Source of the DNA: Roseateles_E cavernae
GTDB lineage: Bacteria > Pseudomonadota > Gammaproteobacteria > Burkholderiales > Burkholderiaceae_C
DNA length: 64,000 nt
NCBI RefSeq assembly: GCF_040187885.1
Contig: NZ_JBDPLH010000001.1
Coordinates: forward strand, 744,001-808,000
Direction of reading: 5' to 3'
Shown here: piece by piece, positions 52,021 through 60,686 of the stretch
Position numbering within the stretch: the stretch's first letter is position 1
Layout of the letters: every line of letters starts with the position of its first letter
Made by a program: the position numbers and the translations under genes
Notes under the pieces: model-generated
Seen by the model: the letters and a program-made list of their open reading frames with translations, nothing else
Told to the model about the DNA's origin: nothing
Databases searched by the model: none

Positions 52021-53069
52021 CCTACCTCGCCAAACCCAAGCTCCACCACCCCTCGCTGCAGAAGAATGCGGTCGGCTACACCCGGCGCGACTACGAGGGC
52101 AAGGTCTCGACCCTGTGCGCCGGCTGCGGCCACGACTCGGTCTCGGCCGCCATCGTCCAGGCCTGCTGGCAGCTCGACATCGCGCCGCACCGCGTCGCCA
52201 AGCTCTCGGGCATAGGCTGCAGCTCCAAGACCCCGGACTATTTCCTCGGCGCCAGCCATGGCTTCAATACCGTGCACGGCCGCATGCCCAGTGTGCTGAC
52301 CGGCGCCAACCTGGCCAACCGCGAGCTGCTGTATCTGGGCATCAGCGGCGACGGCGACTCGGCCTCGATAGGCCTGGGCCAGTTCGCCCATGCGATGCGC
52401 CGGGGCGTGGCCATGGTCTATATCGTCGAGAACAACGGCGTCTACGGCCTGACCAAGGGCCAGTTCAGCGCCACCGCCGACCGCGGCTCGACGGCCAAGA
52501 AGGGCGCGACCAATCAGGATGCCGCGATCGACCTGGTCAGCCTGGCCCTGCAGCTGGGTGCCAGCTATGTGGCGCGGGGCTTCAGCGGCGACAAGGGCCA
52601 GCTGGTGCCGCTGATCGAGGGCGCAATCAAGCATCGCGGCGCGGCCTTCATCGATGTGATCAGCCCCTGCGTCGCGTTCAACAACCATGCCGGCAGCACC
52701 CGCAGCTACGACCATGTGCGCGAGCACAACGAGGCGCTCAACCGCATTGACTTCATCGAGCTGGCGCCCGAGCAACAGGCTATCGGCGACGAGGCCGTGA
52801 TCCTGCTGCCGCAAGAGGACGGCAGCCAGATGCGATTGCGCCGTGTCAAGGCCGACTATGACCCCACCGACCGCATCGCCGCGATGAACCAGGTGGCGGC
52901 GCTGCAGGCCGCCGGCGAGATCGCCACCGGCCTGCTCTTCGTCGACCCGCACCCGCGCGATCTGCACCAGGGCCTGAACACGGTGACCACGCCGCTGAAC
53001 CGGCTGGGCGAGCGGGAGCTCTGCCCCGGTGCAGCGGTGCTGGCCAAGATCAACGCGGGGCTGCGCTGA
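52017..53069 (+). CDS. korB: 2-oxoacid:acceptor oxidoreductase beta (TPP) subunit (KorB-like)
   Basis: A 350-residue subunit that binds thiamine diphosphate. LCAGCGHDSVSAAIVQACW near the start supplies Fe-S cysteines, and GDGDSASIGLGQFAHAMRRG with NNGVYGLTKGQ is the TPP/Mg site. It oxidatively decarboxylates the 2-oxoacid to acyl-CoA with the alpha subunit. It ends the korCAB operon; a VOC gene follows 31 bases later. Confidence 0.85.
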   Translation: MTYLAKPKLHHPSLQKNAVGYTRRDYEGKVSTLCAGCGHDSVSAAIVQACWQLDIAPHRVAKLSGIGCSSKTPDYFLGASHGFNTVHGRMPSVLTGANLANRELLYLGISGDGDSASIGLGQFAHAMRRGVAMVYIVENNGVYGLTKGQFSATADRGSTAKKGATNQDAAIDLVSLALQLGASYVARGFSGDKGQLVPLIEGAIKHRGAAFIDVISPCVAFNNHAGSTRSYDHVREHNEALNRIDFIELAPEQQAIGDEAVILLPQEDGSQMRLRRVKADYDPTDRIAAMNQVAALQAAGEIATGLLFVDPHPRDLHQGLNTVTTPLNRLGERELCPGAAVLAKINAGLR

Positions 53070-53099
53070 GGCAGCCCTCAAGCCAGGAGCGAGACAACC

Positions 53100-53537
53100 A
53101 TGCGCATCGATCCCTATCTCTTCTTCACCGGCCGCTGCGAAGAGGCCATCAAGTTCTACGTCAGCGAGCTGGGCGCCGAGCTGCAGATGATGATGCGCTT
53201 CTCGGACAGCCCCGAGCCGGCGCCACCGGGCATGGTGGCGCCGGGCAGCGAGCACAAGATCATGCATGCCTCGCTGCTGATCGGCGGTGCCCTGCTGATG
53301 TTGTCCGACGGCGACTGCAGCGGCGCCGACCCGGCCGCCGCCTTCAAGGGCTTCTCGCTCTCGCTGGACTGTGCCGACGAGGCCGAGGCACGCCGTGTCT
53401 TCGACGCGCTGGCCGGCCAGGGCGGACAGGTCACGATGCCGCTGGGCCCGACCTTCTGGGCCCCGCTGTTCGGCATGGTCAGCGACAGGTTCGGCGTCGG
53501 CTGGATGGTGGGGGTGGCGGCTGAGCCCGAGGCCTGA
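53100..53537 (+). CDS. VOC (PhnB-like) protein
   Basis: A 145-residue PhnB-like VOC protein: MRIDPYLFFTGRCEEAIKFYVSELGAELQMMMRF, ASLLIGGALLMLSDG and the C-terminal FWAPLFGMVSDRFGVGWMV. Function unknown. It may be read through from the kor operon but has its own ribosome site (AGGAG before the ATG). It is convergent with the TAXI protein gene. Confidence 0.85.
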   Translation: MRIDPYLFFTGRCEEAIKFYVSELGAELQMMMRFSDSPEPAPPGMVAPGSEHKIMHASLLIGGALLMLSDGDCSGADPAAAFKGFSLSLDCADEAEARRVFDALAGQGGQVTMPLGPTFWAPLFGMVSDRFGVGWMVGVAAEPEA

Positions 53538-53558
53538 TCGATTTTCTGGCGGCCGGTG

Positions 53559-55046
53559 CTACTGGCCTGCTGCCGCCATCGCCTCCAGAGCCTTCAGCGC
53601 CGCCGGATGCTGCGGCACCGCCAGGCCCTGGCGGGCGTTGGCGGCGGCGATCTGGGCACCCTGGGCGCTGCCGCGAGCGGTCAGGTCGCCGCCCTGGCCG
53701 AACACGAAACGGGTCAGCGCGCCGACCTCGGAGTCCGACAGCTCCGGCGCGGCCAGCAGCAGCGCGGCGGTCGCGACCGTGCTGATCTCGGCGCTCTGGC
53801 TTGCATAGCTGCCGCGCGCGATGCGGTGCGCGAACAGGCCCGAGGGCGCGGCGCTCAGCCGGGAGATGGCGCGATCGGACAGCGGCAGCAGGCGCAGCGG
53901 CAGCTCGGACAGCGCCTCGCGGAGGCTGTCGGCCGGCACGCCGATGACCTGGATCAGCGCATCGACCCGGCCCTGGCGCAGCGCCACCAGGGCTTCGCCC
54001 AGCGGCAGCTCGACGGCCCGGATGTCAGTGTCGGCCAGCTCATGGGCGCGCAGCACGCGCAGCGCGGTCAGCCGCGAGGCCGAACCCGGCACGCCGATCG
54101 CGATGCGCTGGCCGCGCAGATCGGCCACCGTCCTGGCCTTGGAGTCGGCCGCGACCAGCACATGGACCGGCTCCGGATAGAGGCTGCCGATGGCGCGCAG
54201 CGCGGCGTCGGGCCCGTCGGCGGCGAAGGCCTCGCTGCCCTGGTAGGCGGCCAGCGCCGCATCGCCCTGGGCCAGCGCCAACGCGACCTTGCCGGCGCGC
54301 AGCAGGCGCAGGTTCTCGTCGCCGCCGCGCGTCACCAGCGGCACGGTGCGCGCGCCCTGCTGCGACGACAGGGCCTGCACAAAGCGCAGATACTGGCCGC
54401 GCTCCGGGCCGGCGGCGATCGCATAGCCGTCGGCCGCGCGGGCCAGGCGCGCGCGTATCGCCGCATGGGCGGCGGCCAGTTCTTCCTCGATCAGCGCGGC
54501 CTGGGCCGGCGCCGAGTCACGCGACACCGCCTCCACCACCTTGCGCATCGCCTCCAGCAGGGTCGCGGCGCGGCCGGCCGGCGCATTGCTGGCATAGCTG
54601 GGCGCGGCGGCGGGCTGGTAGCCGCCGGGCGCCACGGCCAGCCATTGATCGCCGTCGCGTTGGTAGATCGCCGTGCCATGGACGCGCACGAGGTCGCCGG
54701 CCTTGTTGCCGCCGGCCGTGATGCCCACCAGGCCTTTGGGCCCGGCGCCCAGTGCCGACACCAGACCGGCCACGCCGGGCGAGTCCCAGCCGCCGAAGTC
54801 GAAGTCGCGCTTCAGCCGCAGCGCGATGTCGTAGTAGACGATGCGGCGCGTCTGGCCGTCCGGTGCCTTGCTGTCGGACTGCGAGCCGCGGCGCTGCAAT
54901 TCGTGCAGGCTGACCGTGCCCTCGGGCAGGGCCTGGGCCAGACGGGCCTGCAGATCGCGCTGCAAGGTGTCGGTGTCGGCGACGCGGCCGCAGGCGATCA
55001 GCAGCGGCAGCAGCACGAGGCCGATGAACAGGGTTCGTAGCGTCAT
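53559..55046 (-). CDS. TAXI-family (TRAP-type) solute-binding lipoprotein
   Basis: A 495-residue lipoprotein (lipobox LIAC). The C-terminal 300 residues form the TAXI binding domain: AIAAGPERGQYLRFVQAL, LAQGDAALAAYQGSEAFA, VADLRGQRIAIGVPGSASRLTA and ALRQGRVDALIQVIGVPA. About 190 residues precede it, longer than usual. TRAP membrane subunits DctQ/M are absent. It starts 1 base after the stop of the gltS gene, so it appears to partner with that symporter or to sense its substrate. Confidence 0.8.
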   Translation of the reverse strand: MTLRTLFIGLVLLPLLIACGRVADTDTLQRDLQARLAQALPEGTVSLHELQRRGSQSDSKAPDGQTRRIVYYDIALRLKRDFDFGGWDSPGVAGLVSALGAGPKGLVGITAGGNKAGDLVRVHGTAIYQRDGDQWLAVAPGGYQPAAAPSYASNAPAGRAATLLEAMRKVVEAVSRDSAPAQAALIEEELAAAHAAIRARLARAADGYAIAAGPERGQYLRFVQALSSQQGARTVPLVTRGGDENLRLLRAGKVALALAQGDAALAAYQGSEAFAADGPDAALRAIGSLYPEPVHVLVAADSKARTVADLRGQRIAIGVPGSASRLTALRVLRAHELADTDIRAVELPLGEALVALRQGRVDALIQVIGVPADSLREALSELPLRLLPLSDRAISRLSAAPSGLFAHRIARGSYASQSAEISTVATAALLLAAPELSDSEVGALTRFVFGQGGDLTARGSAQGAQIAAANARQGLAVPQHPAALKALEAMAAAGQ

Positions 55047-55047
55047 C

Positions 55048-56241
55048 TCAGCCTCCGATCAGCGGCAGGGTCAGGGTCAGCACCACCGCGTTCATCAGAT
55101 CGATGAAGAAGGCGCCGGCCAGCGGCACGATCAGATAGCTCTGCGGCGCCGGCCCGTAGCGGGCCGTGATGGTCTGCATATTGGCCATCGCGGTGGCGGT
55201 CGAGCCCATGCTGAAGCCGATCAGCGCCGCCGACGAGACGGCGGCCTCGTAGTCGCGGCCCATGAAGCGGAAGCAGACGAACACCGTGTAGAGCACGATG
55301 AAGACCACCTGGGCCGCGATCATCAGCACAAAGGGCCCGGCCGACAGCGCCACCTCGACCAGGTTCAGTGCCATCATCGTCGTCACCAGGAACAGCGACA
55401 GGCAGATCGTCGAGATCAGGTCCGAGGCCCGGTCGTCCAGGCGCATGCCGGCGAAGGGCAGCAGATTGCGTATCGCGACCCCGACCACCATGCACCACAG
55501 AAAGCTCGGTATCGTCACCGCGCCGCCGCCGAAGCGCCCGGCCAGCCATTGGCCCGCCACCACGGCCGCCAGGATGCCGGCCAGCGCGCCCATCATGCCC
55601 AGGCTGTTCAGCGTGGACTCGGATTCATGGCGTGCTTGCGGATCGGTGCTGCCCGCAGCGGCGCTCGCCTCGGCGCGCAGGCCGTGGCGCTTGATCAGGT
55701 ACTGGGCCACCGGGCCGGCAATGATGCCGCCGACGATCAGGCCCAGCGTCGCCACCGTCATCGACAGCTCCATCACCGACTGCAGATTGTTGACCTCGGC
55801 AAAGCGCTCGGCATAGGCCGCGCCGGTGCCATGGCCGCCGACCAGCGTGATCGAGCCGCCCACCAGGCCGAAGATCGGGTGCTGGTCCAGCGCCAGCGCG
55901 ACCGCGATGCCGACCCCGTTTTGCACCAGGATGTAGGGGAACAGCACCAGCAGGAAGATCAGCAGCGCCCGCCCGCCGCGCCCCAGCATGCGCAGATCGG
56001 CGCACATGCCGACGCCGGCGAAGAACATCAGCAGCAGCACCGGCTTGAGCGTCTGGTCGATCTGCAGCCTGAAGTCGGTGATGGCAAAGACCAGCGAGGC
56101 CAGCGCCGCGAACAGCAGGCCGCCGGTGATCGGGTCGGGGATGTTGTAGCGCGACAGCAGGCCGATGCGGCGATTCAGCAGGCTGCCGATCAGCAGCACG
56201 ACGGTGGCCGCCAGCAGCGAGGCGAGGGGATCCAGACTCAT
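55048..56241 (-). CDS. gltS: Sodium/glutamate symporter GltS
   Basis: A 397-residue inner-membrane Na+/glutamate symporter of the ESS family. The two GG re-entrant loop motifs are GGSITLVGGHGTGAAYAERF and its pseudo-symmetric partner around GFSMGSTATAMANMQT. About 10 helices are expected. The start at 56241 has AGGA about 7 bases upstream, preferred to an in-frame ATG at 56277. It heads an operon with the TAXI lipoprotein gene and is divergent from a Leu-type binding protein. Confidence 0.9.
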   Translation of the reverse strand: MSLDPLASLLAATVVLLIGSLLNRRIGLLSRYNIPDPITGGLLFAALASLVFAITDFRLQIDQTLKPVLLLMFFAGVGMCADLRMLGRGGRALLIFLLVLFPYILVQNGVGIAVALALDQHPIFGLVGGSITLVGGHGTGAAYAERFAEVNNLQSVMELSMTVATLGLIVGGIIAGPVAQYLIKRHGLRAEASAAAGSTDPQARHESESTLNSLGMMGALAGILAAVVAGQWLAGRFGGGAVTIPSFLWCMVVGVAIRNLLPFAGMRLDDRASDLISTICLSLFLVTTMMALNLVEVALSAGPFVLMIAAQVVFIVLYTVFVCFRFMGRDYEAAVSSAALIGFSMGSTATAMANMQTITARYGPAPQSYLIVPLAGAFFIDLMNAVVLTLTLPLIGG

Positions 56242-56299
56242 TGAACTTCCTAGGAGGGGGGCCGGTGGCGGCCGCAAACGTGGCCCCGATTGTCCCGCC

Positions 56300-56313
56300 C
56301 TGACGCAGATCAG
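56300..56313. promoter_or_regulatory. Candidate FNR/ANR box
   Basis: CTGACGCAGATCAG, a dyad close to the FNR-type consensus TTGAT-N4-ATCAA. It lies 59 bases upstream of gltS in the divergent gap to the Leu-type binding protein. Only pattern and location support it. Confidence 0.4.
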
Positions 56314-56507
56314 TCATTTCGCCGGGCCGTGATGTGCGATGTGGCGCACCGCCGTGCCGCCGCGCGTGCGGCTGGAGCCGGTCGCGCGCTATCCTGTGGT
56401 CGTGGCGTGCCAGGTAGTTGCGGACATTCCGATGCCCTGGCCATCGTCTTGATGGCGCCGCAGCGCCGTCCTTACTTCCTTGTTTGCTCACCCAGCCGCC
56501 AGTGCCG

Positions 56508-57668
56508 ATGTTCTTGCTCTCCAAACCGCCCGCCGCAGCGGGCTTGTTGCGTTGCTTAGGCCTGCTGTGTGTGGCGGCTGCGCTGTCGGGCGGCGCGGCA
56601 GCGGCCAGCGAGGAGGGCGCCGAGATCGTGCTCGGCAGCTCGGCGGCGCTCAGCGGTCCGGCCTCGGCCCTGGGCCAGCGCTATCACCTGGGCGCCCGGG
56701 CGGCCTTCGAGCAGCTCAACAAGCAGGGCGGCATCCAGGGCCGGCGCGTCGTGGTCGATCTGCAGGACGATGGCTACGAGCCCGACCGCAGCGAAGCCAA
56801 TACCGTGGCCCTGCTGCAGGATGCGCGGGTGCTGGCTCTGTTCGGCTATATCGGCACCCCCACCAGCCGGGTCGCCCTGCCCCATCTGCGGCGCGCCGGC
56901 CCCGTCGCGTTTCTCGGGCCCTTCACCGGCGCCAGCCTGCTGTGGGATGAGCGCAGCCACCCGAACGTCTTCAATGTGCGAGCCAGCTATCAGGACGAGA
57001 GCCGCGCCCTGGTCCGTGCCATCAAGGCCAGCGGCGCGCGCCGCATCAATGTCATGGTGCAGGCCGATCCCTTCGGCCGCGCCGGGCTGGAAGCGATGCG
57101 CGAGGCCACCCGGGCCGCCGGCCTCGATATGGTGGCCACGGCCACCGTCAAGCGCAACAGCACCGAGGTGGCCGAGGCCGTCCACACCCTGGTGCGGCAG
57201 CACAGCGCCGACGCCATCTTCATGGTCAGCACCTATGAGACCTGCGCCGCCTTCATGCGCCAGGCCCATGCCCAGGGCTTTCGCGGGCGTTTCTACACCT
57301 TGTCCTTTACCGGGCTCGAGCCTTTGCGCATCGCACTGCAGGATGAGCCCGAACTCAGCGGCCGCCTGACCCTGGCCCAGGTGGTGCCCGACGCCGAGGA
57401 CCGCAGCGTGCCGGTGGTGGCCGCCTATCAGCGCGCGATGCGCGAGGCCGGCGAGCGCCAGTTCGACAGCATCAGCCTGGAGGGCTATCTGGCCGCCCGC
57501 GTGATGAGCGAAGGCCTGCGCAAGGCCAGGCCGCCGCTGACGCGGGCCAGCCTGCTGCGCAGCCTGCAGACCCTGGGCGATCTGGACCTGGGCGGCTTTG
57601 CGGTGCACTACCGCGAGGACGACCGGCGCGGCTCGTCCTATGTGGCCCTGCGCCGCCTGGTCGACTGA
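56508..57668 (+). CDS. Branched-chain-amino-acid-type ABC substrate-binding protein
   Basis: A 386-residue periplasmic binding protein of the Peripla_BP_6 (Leu/Ile/Val-binding) family. Signal peptide up to about residue 33 (LRCLGLLCVAAALSGGAAAA), then EIVLGSSAALSGPASALGQRYHLGARAAFEQLNKQGGIQGRR, the family start. No permease or ATPase gene is adjacent, so it is an orphan or a sensor. It is divergent from gltS with a candidate FNR box between. Confidence 0.85.
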   Translation: MFLLSKPPAAAGLLRCLGLLCVAAALSGGAAAASEEGAEIVLGSSAALSGPASALGQRYHLGARAAFEQLNKQGGIQGRRVVVDLQDDGYEPDRSEANTVALLQDARVLALFGYIGTPTSRVALPHLRRAGPVAFLGPFTGASLLWDERSHPNVFNVRASYQDESRALVRAIKASGARRINVMVQADPFGRAGLEAMREATRAAGLDMVATATVKRNSTEVAEAVHTLVRQHSADAIFMVSTYETCAAFMRQAHAQGFRGRFYTLSFTGLEPLRIALQDEPELSGRLTLAQVVPDAEDRSVPVVAAYQRAMREAGERQFDSISLEGYLAARVMSEGLRKARPPLTRASLLRSLQTLGDLDLGGFAVHYREDDRRGSSYVALRRLVD

Positions 57669-57683
57669 AGGACAAGCCCGCGC

Positions 57684-58646
57684 TCAGAGCGGCGTCAGCA
57701 GCGCCCGGCCCGCCTCCAGCGCCTCGACATTGGCGATGAACAGCTCCACCGTCGCGCGGATCGCCTCGGGCGACCAGCCGGCGATATGCGGCGTGAGTAT
57801 CACGTTCGGAAAACCCAGCAGCGCCGTCGGCGGCAGCGGTTCGCTCTCGTAGACATCCAGCGCCGCGCCACCCAACTGGCCGGCGGCCAGCGCGGCGGCC
57901 AGGGCCGCGGTGTCGACCAGGCTGCCGCGCGCGATATTGACCAGATGGCCTTGCGGGCCCAGCGCGGCCAGCACCTCGGCATTGACCGCATGCCGGGTCG
58001 CGGCGCCGCCGGGCGCGGCCACCACCAGGAAGTCGGCCCAGCCGGCCAGGGCCGGCAGGCTGTCGAAATAGAGGGCCTCGCCGGCATCGGCGCGCGGGCT
58101 GCGATTGTGATAGCCGATCTGCATCTCGAAGGCCTGGGCGCGGCGCGCGATCTTGCGGCCTATCGTGCCCATGCCGAAAATGCCCAGCCGGCGGCCGTTG
58201 ACGCTGGGCCGGATCGGCAGTGCGTCGCGCCACAGGCCGGCCCGCAGCGCCTGCTCCTGCTGGGGCAGCGCGCGCACGCTGGCCAGCAGCAGGGCCAGCG
58301 TGTGGTCGGCCACGCAGCTGTCATTGGTGCCGGCGCCGTTGCACACCGCAATGCCGCGCGCCTTGGCCGCCGCCACATCGAGGTTCTCGTAGCCGGCGCC
58401 CTGGGCGGCGGCCAGCCGCAGCCGGGGCATCGCGGCCATCTCCTCGGCGCGCAGGCCGGTCGCGCCATTGCTCAGCACCAGCTCGATCTCGGCGCCGCGC
58501 GCCGCAATCGCGGCGGCGCGTTCCGCCGCAGTCGGCGCATCGATCAGCTCGAAGCGCTCGCGCAGCAGGTCCTTGTACTCATCGGCCAGGGCCACCAGCA
58601 ACAGGCAGGGGGTTTTCGCTATTTGCGTCATCATGCCTGCCATCAT
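57684..58646 (-). CDS. D-isomer-specific 2-hydroxyacid dehydrogenase
   Basis: A 320-residue NAD-dependent dehydrogenase. NAD-binding GIFGMGTIGRKIARRAQAF, the substrate/NAD Arg in VNIARGSLVDT, the Glu in VYESEPLP, and catalytic His in TPHIAGWSPE. It probably reduces a 2-oxoacid such as glyoxylate, pyruvate or hydroxypyruvate. The first ATG overlaps the 3' end of the AraC gene by 68 bases, so the start may be 58631; the two are likely an operon. Confidence 0.85.
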   Translation of the reverse strand: MMAGMMTQIAKTPCLLLVALADEYKDLLRERFELIDAPTAAERAAAIAARGAEIELVLSNGATGLRAEEMAAMPRLRLAAAQGAGYENLDVAAAKARGIAVCNGAGTNDSCVADHTLALLLASVRALPQQEQALRAGLWRDALPIRPSVNGRRLGIFGMGTIGRKIARRAQAFEMQIGYHNRSPRADAGEALYFDSLPALAGWADFLVVAAPGGAATRHAVNAEVLAALGPQGHLVNIARGSLVDTAALAAALAAGQLGGAALDVYESEPLPPTALLGFPNVILTPHIAGWSPEAIRATVELFIANVEALEAGRALLTPL

Positions 58647-59619
58647 CGCCGCTCTCGGCCTGTGCCGGTGCGCGCAGCGAACCGGGCGTCACCCCCATCA
58701 CGCGCTTGAAGGCGCGGTGGAAGGCCGCCTCGGAGGCATAGCCCAGCTCGTCGGCCAGGCGCGCCAGCGGCACCGGCCGGCGACGCAGCCGGGTGGCCGC
58801 CAGATGGATGCGCCAGCGGGCCAGATACTCCATCGCCGGCAGGTCCACCAGGCGGCTGAAACGCTCGGCAAAGGCCGAGCGCGACAGCCCCGCCTCGGCG
58901 GCCAGGGTTTCCAGGCTCCAGGCCTGGCCGGGGCGGCGGTGCAGCGCGGCCAGCGCGCGGGCGATCTGGCGGTCCTGCAGGCCGCGCAGCCAGCCACGCT
59001 GGGTCGCCGGCATCTGCTCCAGCCAGCCGCGCAGGGCCTGCACCACCAGGATGTCGGCCAGCCGGGTCGTCACGGTCTCATGGCCGGGCCGGCGCGCGCG
59101 GGCCTCGGCCAGCAGCAGCTGCAGCGTGCTGTGCAACCAGCCCTGCTGCTGTTCCTGGGCGCCGACCGAGAGCAGCGGCGGCAGCAGGGCCAGCAGATGC
59201 AGGCTGGCCGGATCGTCGACCCGCAGCGCCCCGCACAGCAGCTCGCTGCGTGGCCCCGGGCCGTCCCCCAGCAGCAGCTCCTCGAACCACTCGGAGCGGG
59301 CGCTGCGCTGCAGCGAGAAGAGATCCGGGCATTCGACGCCGGCGGCGCTGAGCAGCCGGTGCTCGACGCTCTCGGTCAGCAGCGCGAAGTCGCCGGCCTG
59401 CAGCTGCAGCGCCGGCTCGCCGTCCAGCTCCAGCCGGGCCGAGCCCTGCAGGACGATATGGAACATCAGGCAGCCTGGCATCGCCGGCAGCTGGATCCCC
59501 CAGGGCGCGGCCGGCTCGGAGTGGCAATAGACCACCGCGCTCATGCGCAGGAACTGCAGCGCCTCGCCGACCGGGTCGTCGCGCTGCCAGCCGGCGGCGG
59601 GCGGGGTGTCGCTATGCAT
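58579..59619 (-). CDS. AraC-family regulator with cupin sensor
   Basis: A 346-residue AraC regulator. Residues about 20-200 are the cupin_6-type sensor (PWGIQLPAMPGCLMFHIVLQGSARLELDGEPALQLQAGDFALL). Residues about 215-315 are the two-HTH DNA-binding domain (SLETLAAEAGLSRSAFAERFSRLVDLPAMEYLARWRIHLA; LADELGYASEAAFHRAFKRVMGVTPGSLR). A polar tail follows. It is divergent from the NmrA-like gene, its probable target. Confidence 0.9.
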   Translation of the reverse strand: MHSDTPPAAGWQRDDPVGEALQFLRMSAVVYCHSEPAAPWGIQLPAMPGCLMFHIVLQGSARLELDGEPALQLQAGDFALLTESVEHRLLSAAGVECPDLFSLQRSARSEWFEELLLGDGPGPRSELLCGALRVDDPASLHLLALLPPLLSVGAQEQQQGWLHSTLQLLLAEARARRPGHETVTTRLADILVVQALRGWLEQMPATQRGWLRGLQDRQIARALAALHRRPGQAWSLETLAAEAGLSRSAFAERFSRLVDLPAMEYLARWRIHLAATRLRRRPVPLARLADELGYASEAAFHRAFKRVMGVTPGSLRAPAQAESGDDGRHDDANSENPLPVAGGPGR

Positions 59620-59724
59620 GGATCTGGATGCTCGATCAAGAAGGCCGGACGGGTGGCGATGGCGGCCGCAAGGCAGCGCCGCGAGACTGCGGGCATCGTA
59701 ATCAATCCATCAGCGGGAGCCTCC

Positions 59725-60618
59725 ATGAGCCAGACCACCACCATCACCATCCTGGGCGCCAGCGGCCGCACCGGCGCGCGCGTCGCCGCCCGGCTGCTGG
59801 GCCGGCCCGGGCTGAAGTTGCGCGTGATGGGTCGCAGCGCTGCGGGCCTGGCGGCGCTGGCCGCAGCCGGCGCCGAGCCGCGGATCGGCCGGCTGCAGGA
59901 TGCGGCCTATCTGCGCGCGGCCTTCGAGGGCGCCGATGCCGCCTATGTGATGCTGCCGCATGAGCTGGACCGGCCCGGCTTTCTGCAGCGCCAGCGCGAG
60001 GATGCCGAGGCGATCGCGGCGGCGCTGCACGGCGCCGGCGTGCGCCATGTGGTGGCGCTGAGCAGCCTGGGCGCCGAGCAGACCGAGGGCACCGGCGTGA
60101 TCCTGGGCCTGCATGCGCTGGAGCGCAGCCTCGGCGCGCTGCACGGTCAGCATGTGCGCCTGCTGCGCCCCGGCGCCTTCTTCGAGAACCTGCTGGCCCA
60201 GCTGCCGGGCCTGAGCGCCGGCGCCCCGCTGGTCGATGCGCTGCGGCCCGATCTGGCCGTGCCCATGCTGGCCACCCGGGACATCGGCGACGCCGCCGCC
60301 GCGGCCTTGCTGGCGCGCGACTGGCAGGGCCTGTCGGTGCAGGAGCTGCTGGGCCCCTGCGACCTCAGCGGCGAGCAGCTGGCGCGCCAGCTGGCCCTGC
60401 AGCTGGGCCGCCCGGCCCTGGTCTACCAGCAGCTGCCCTACGAGGTGATGGCGGCCGAGCTGCACGAGGCCGGACTGGCCGCCGACGCCGCAGCGCTGAT
60501 GATGGACATGGCCCGCGCGCTCAACGAGGGCCGCATCCGCTCGCTGCAGGGCCGCGCCGATGGCAACAGCACGCCGACCGGGTTCGCGCAGTTTCTGCGC
60601 GAGCAGCTGGCGGGCTAG
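59725..60618 (+). CDS. NmrA-like NAD(P)-binding protein
   Basis: A 297-residue atypical SDR. ITILGASGRTGARVAARLLG is the dinucleotide motif, HVVALSSLGAEQTEG the mid-section of the NmrA type and LRPGAFFENLLAQLPGL the substrate loop. The catalytic Tyr-x3-Lys of classical SDRs is not seen, so it may bind NADP as a sensor or act on quinones like QOR2. GGGAG lies before the ATG. It is divergent from the AraC gene. Confidence 0.85.
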   Translation: MSQTTTITILGASGRTGARVAARLLGRPGLKLRVMGRSAAGLAALAAAGAEPRIGRLQDAAYLRAAFEGADAAYVMLPHELDRPGFLQRQREDAEAIAAALHGAGVRHVVALSSLGAEQTEGTGVILGLHALERSLGALHGQHVRLLRPGAFFENLLAQLPGLSAGAPLVDALRPDLAVPMLATRDIGDAAAAALLARDWQGLSVQELLGPCDLSGEQLARQLALQLGRPALVYQQLPYEVMAAELHEAGLAADAAALMMDMARALNEGRIRSLQGRADGNSTPTGFAQFLREQLAG

Positions 60619-60686
60619 GCCCATAGCCGGCAGGTGCCGGTTTCTGGCAGAGTGCGCGGCATCGTTATCAGAGGGAGAGACACGCC

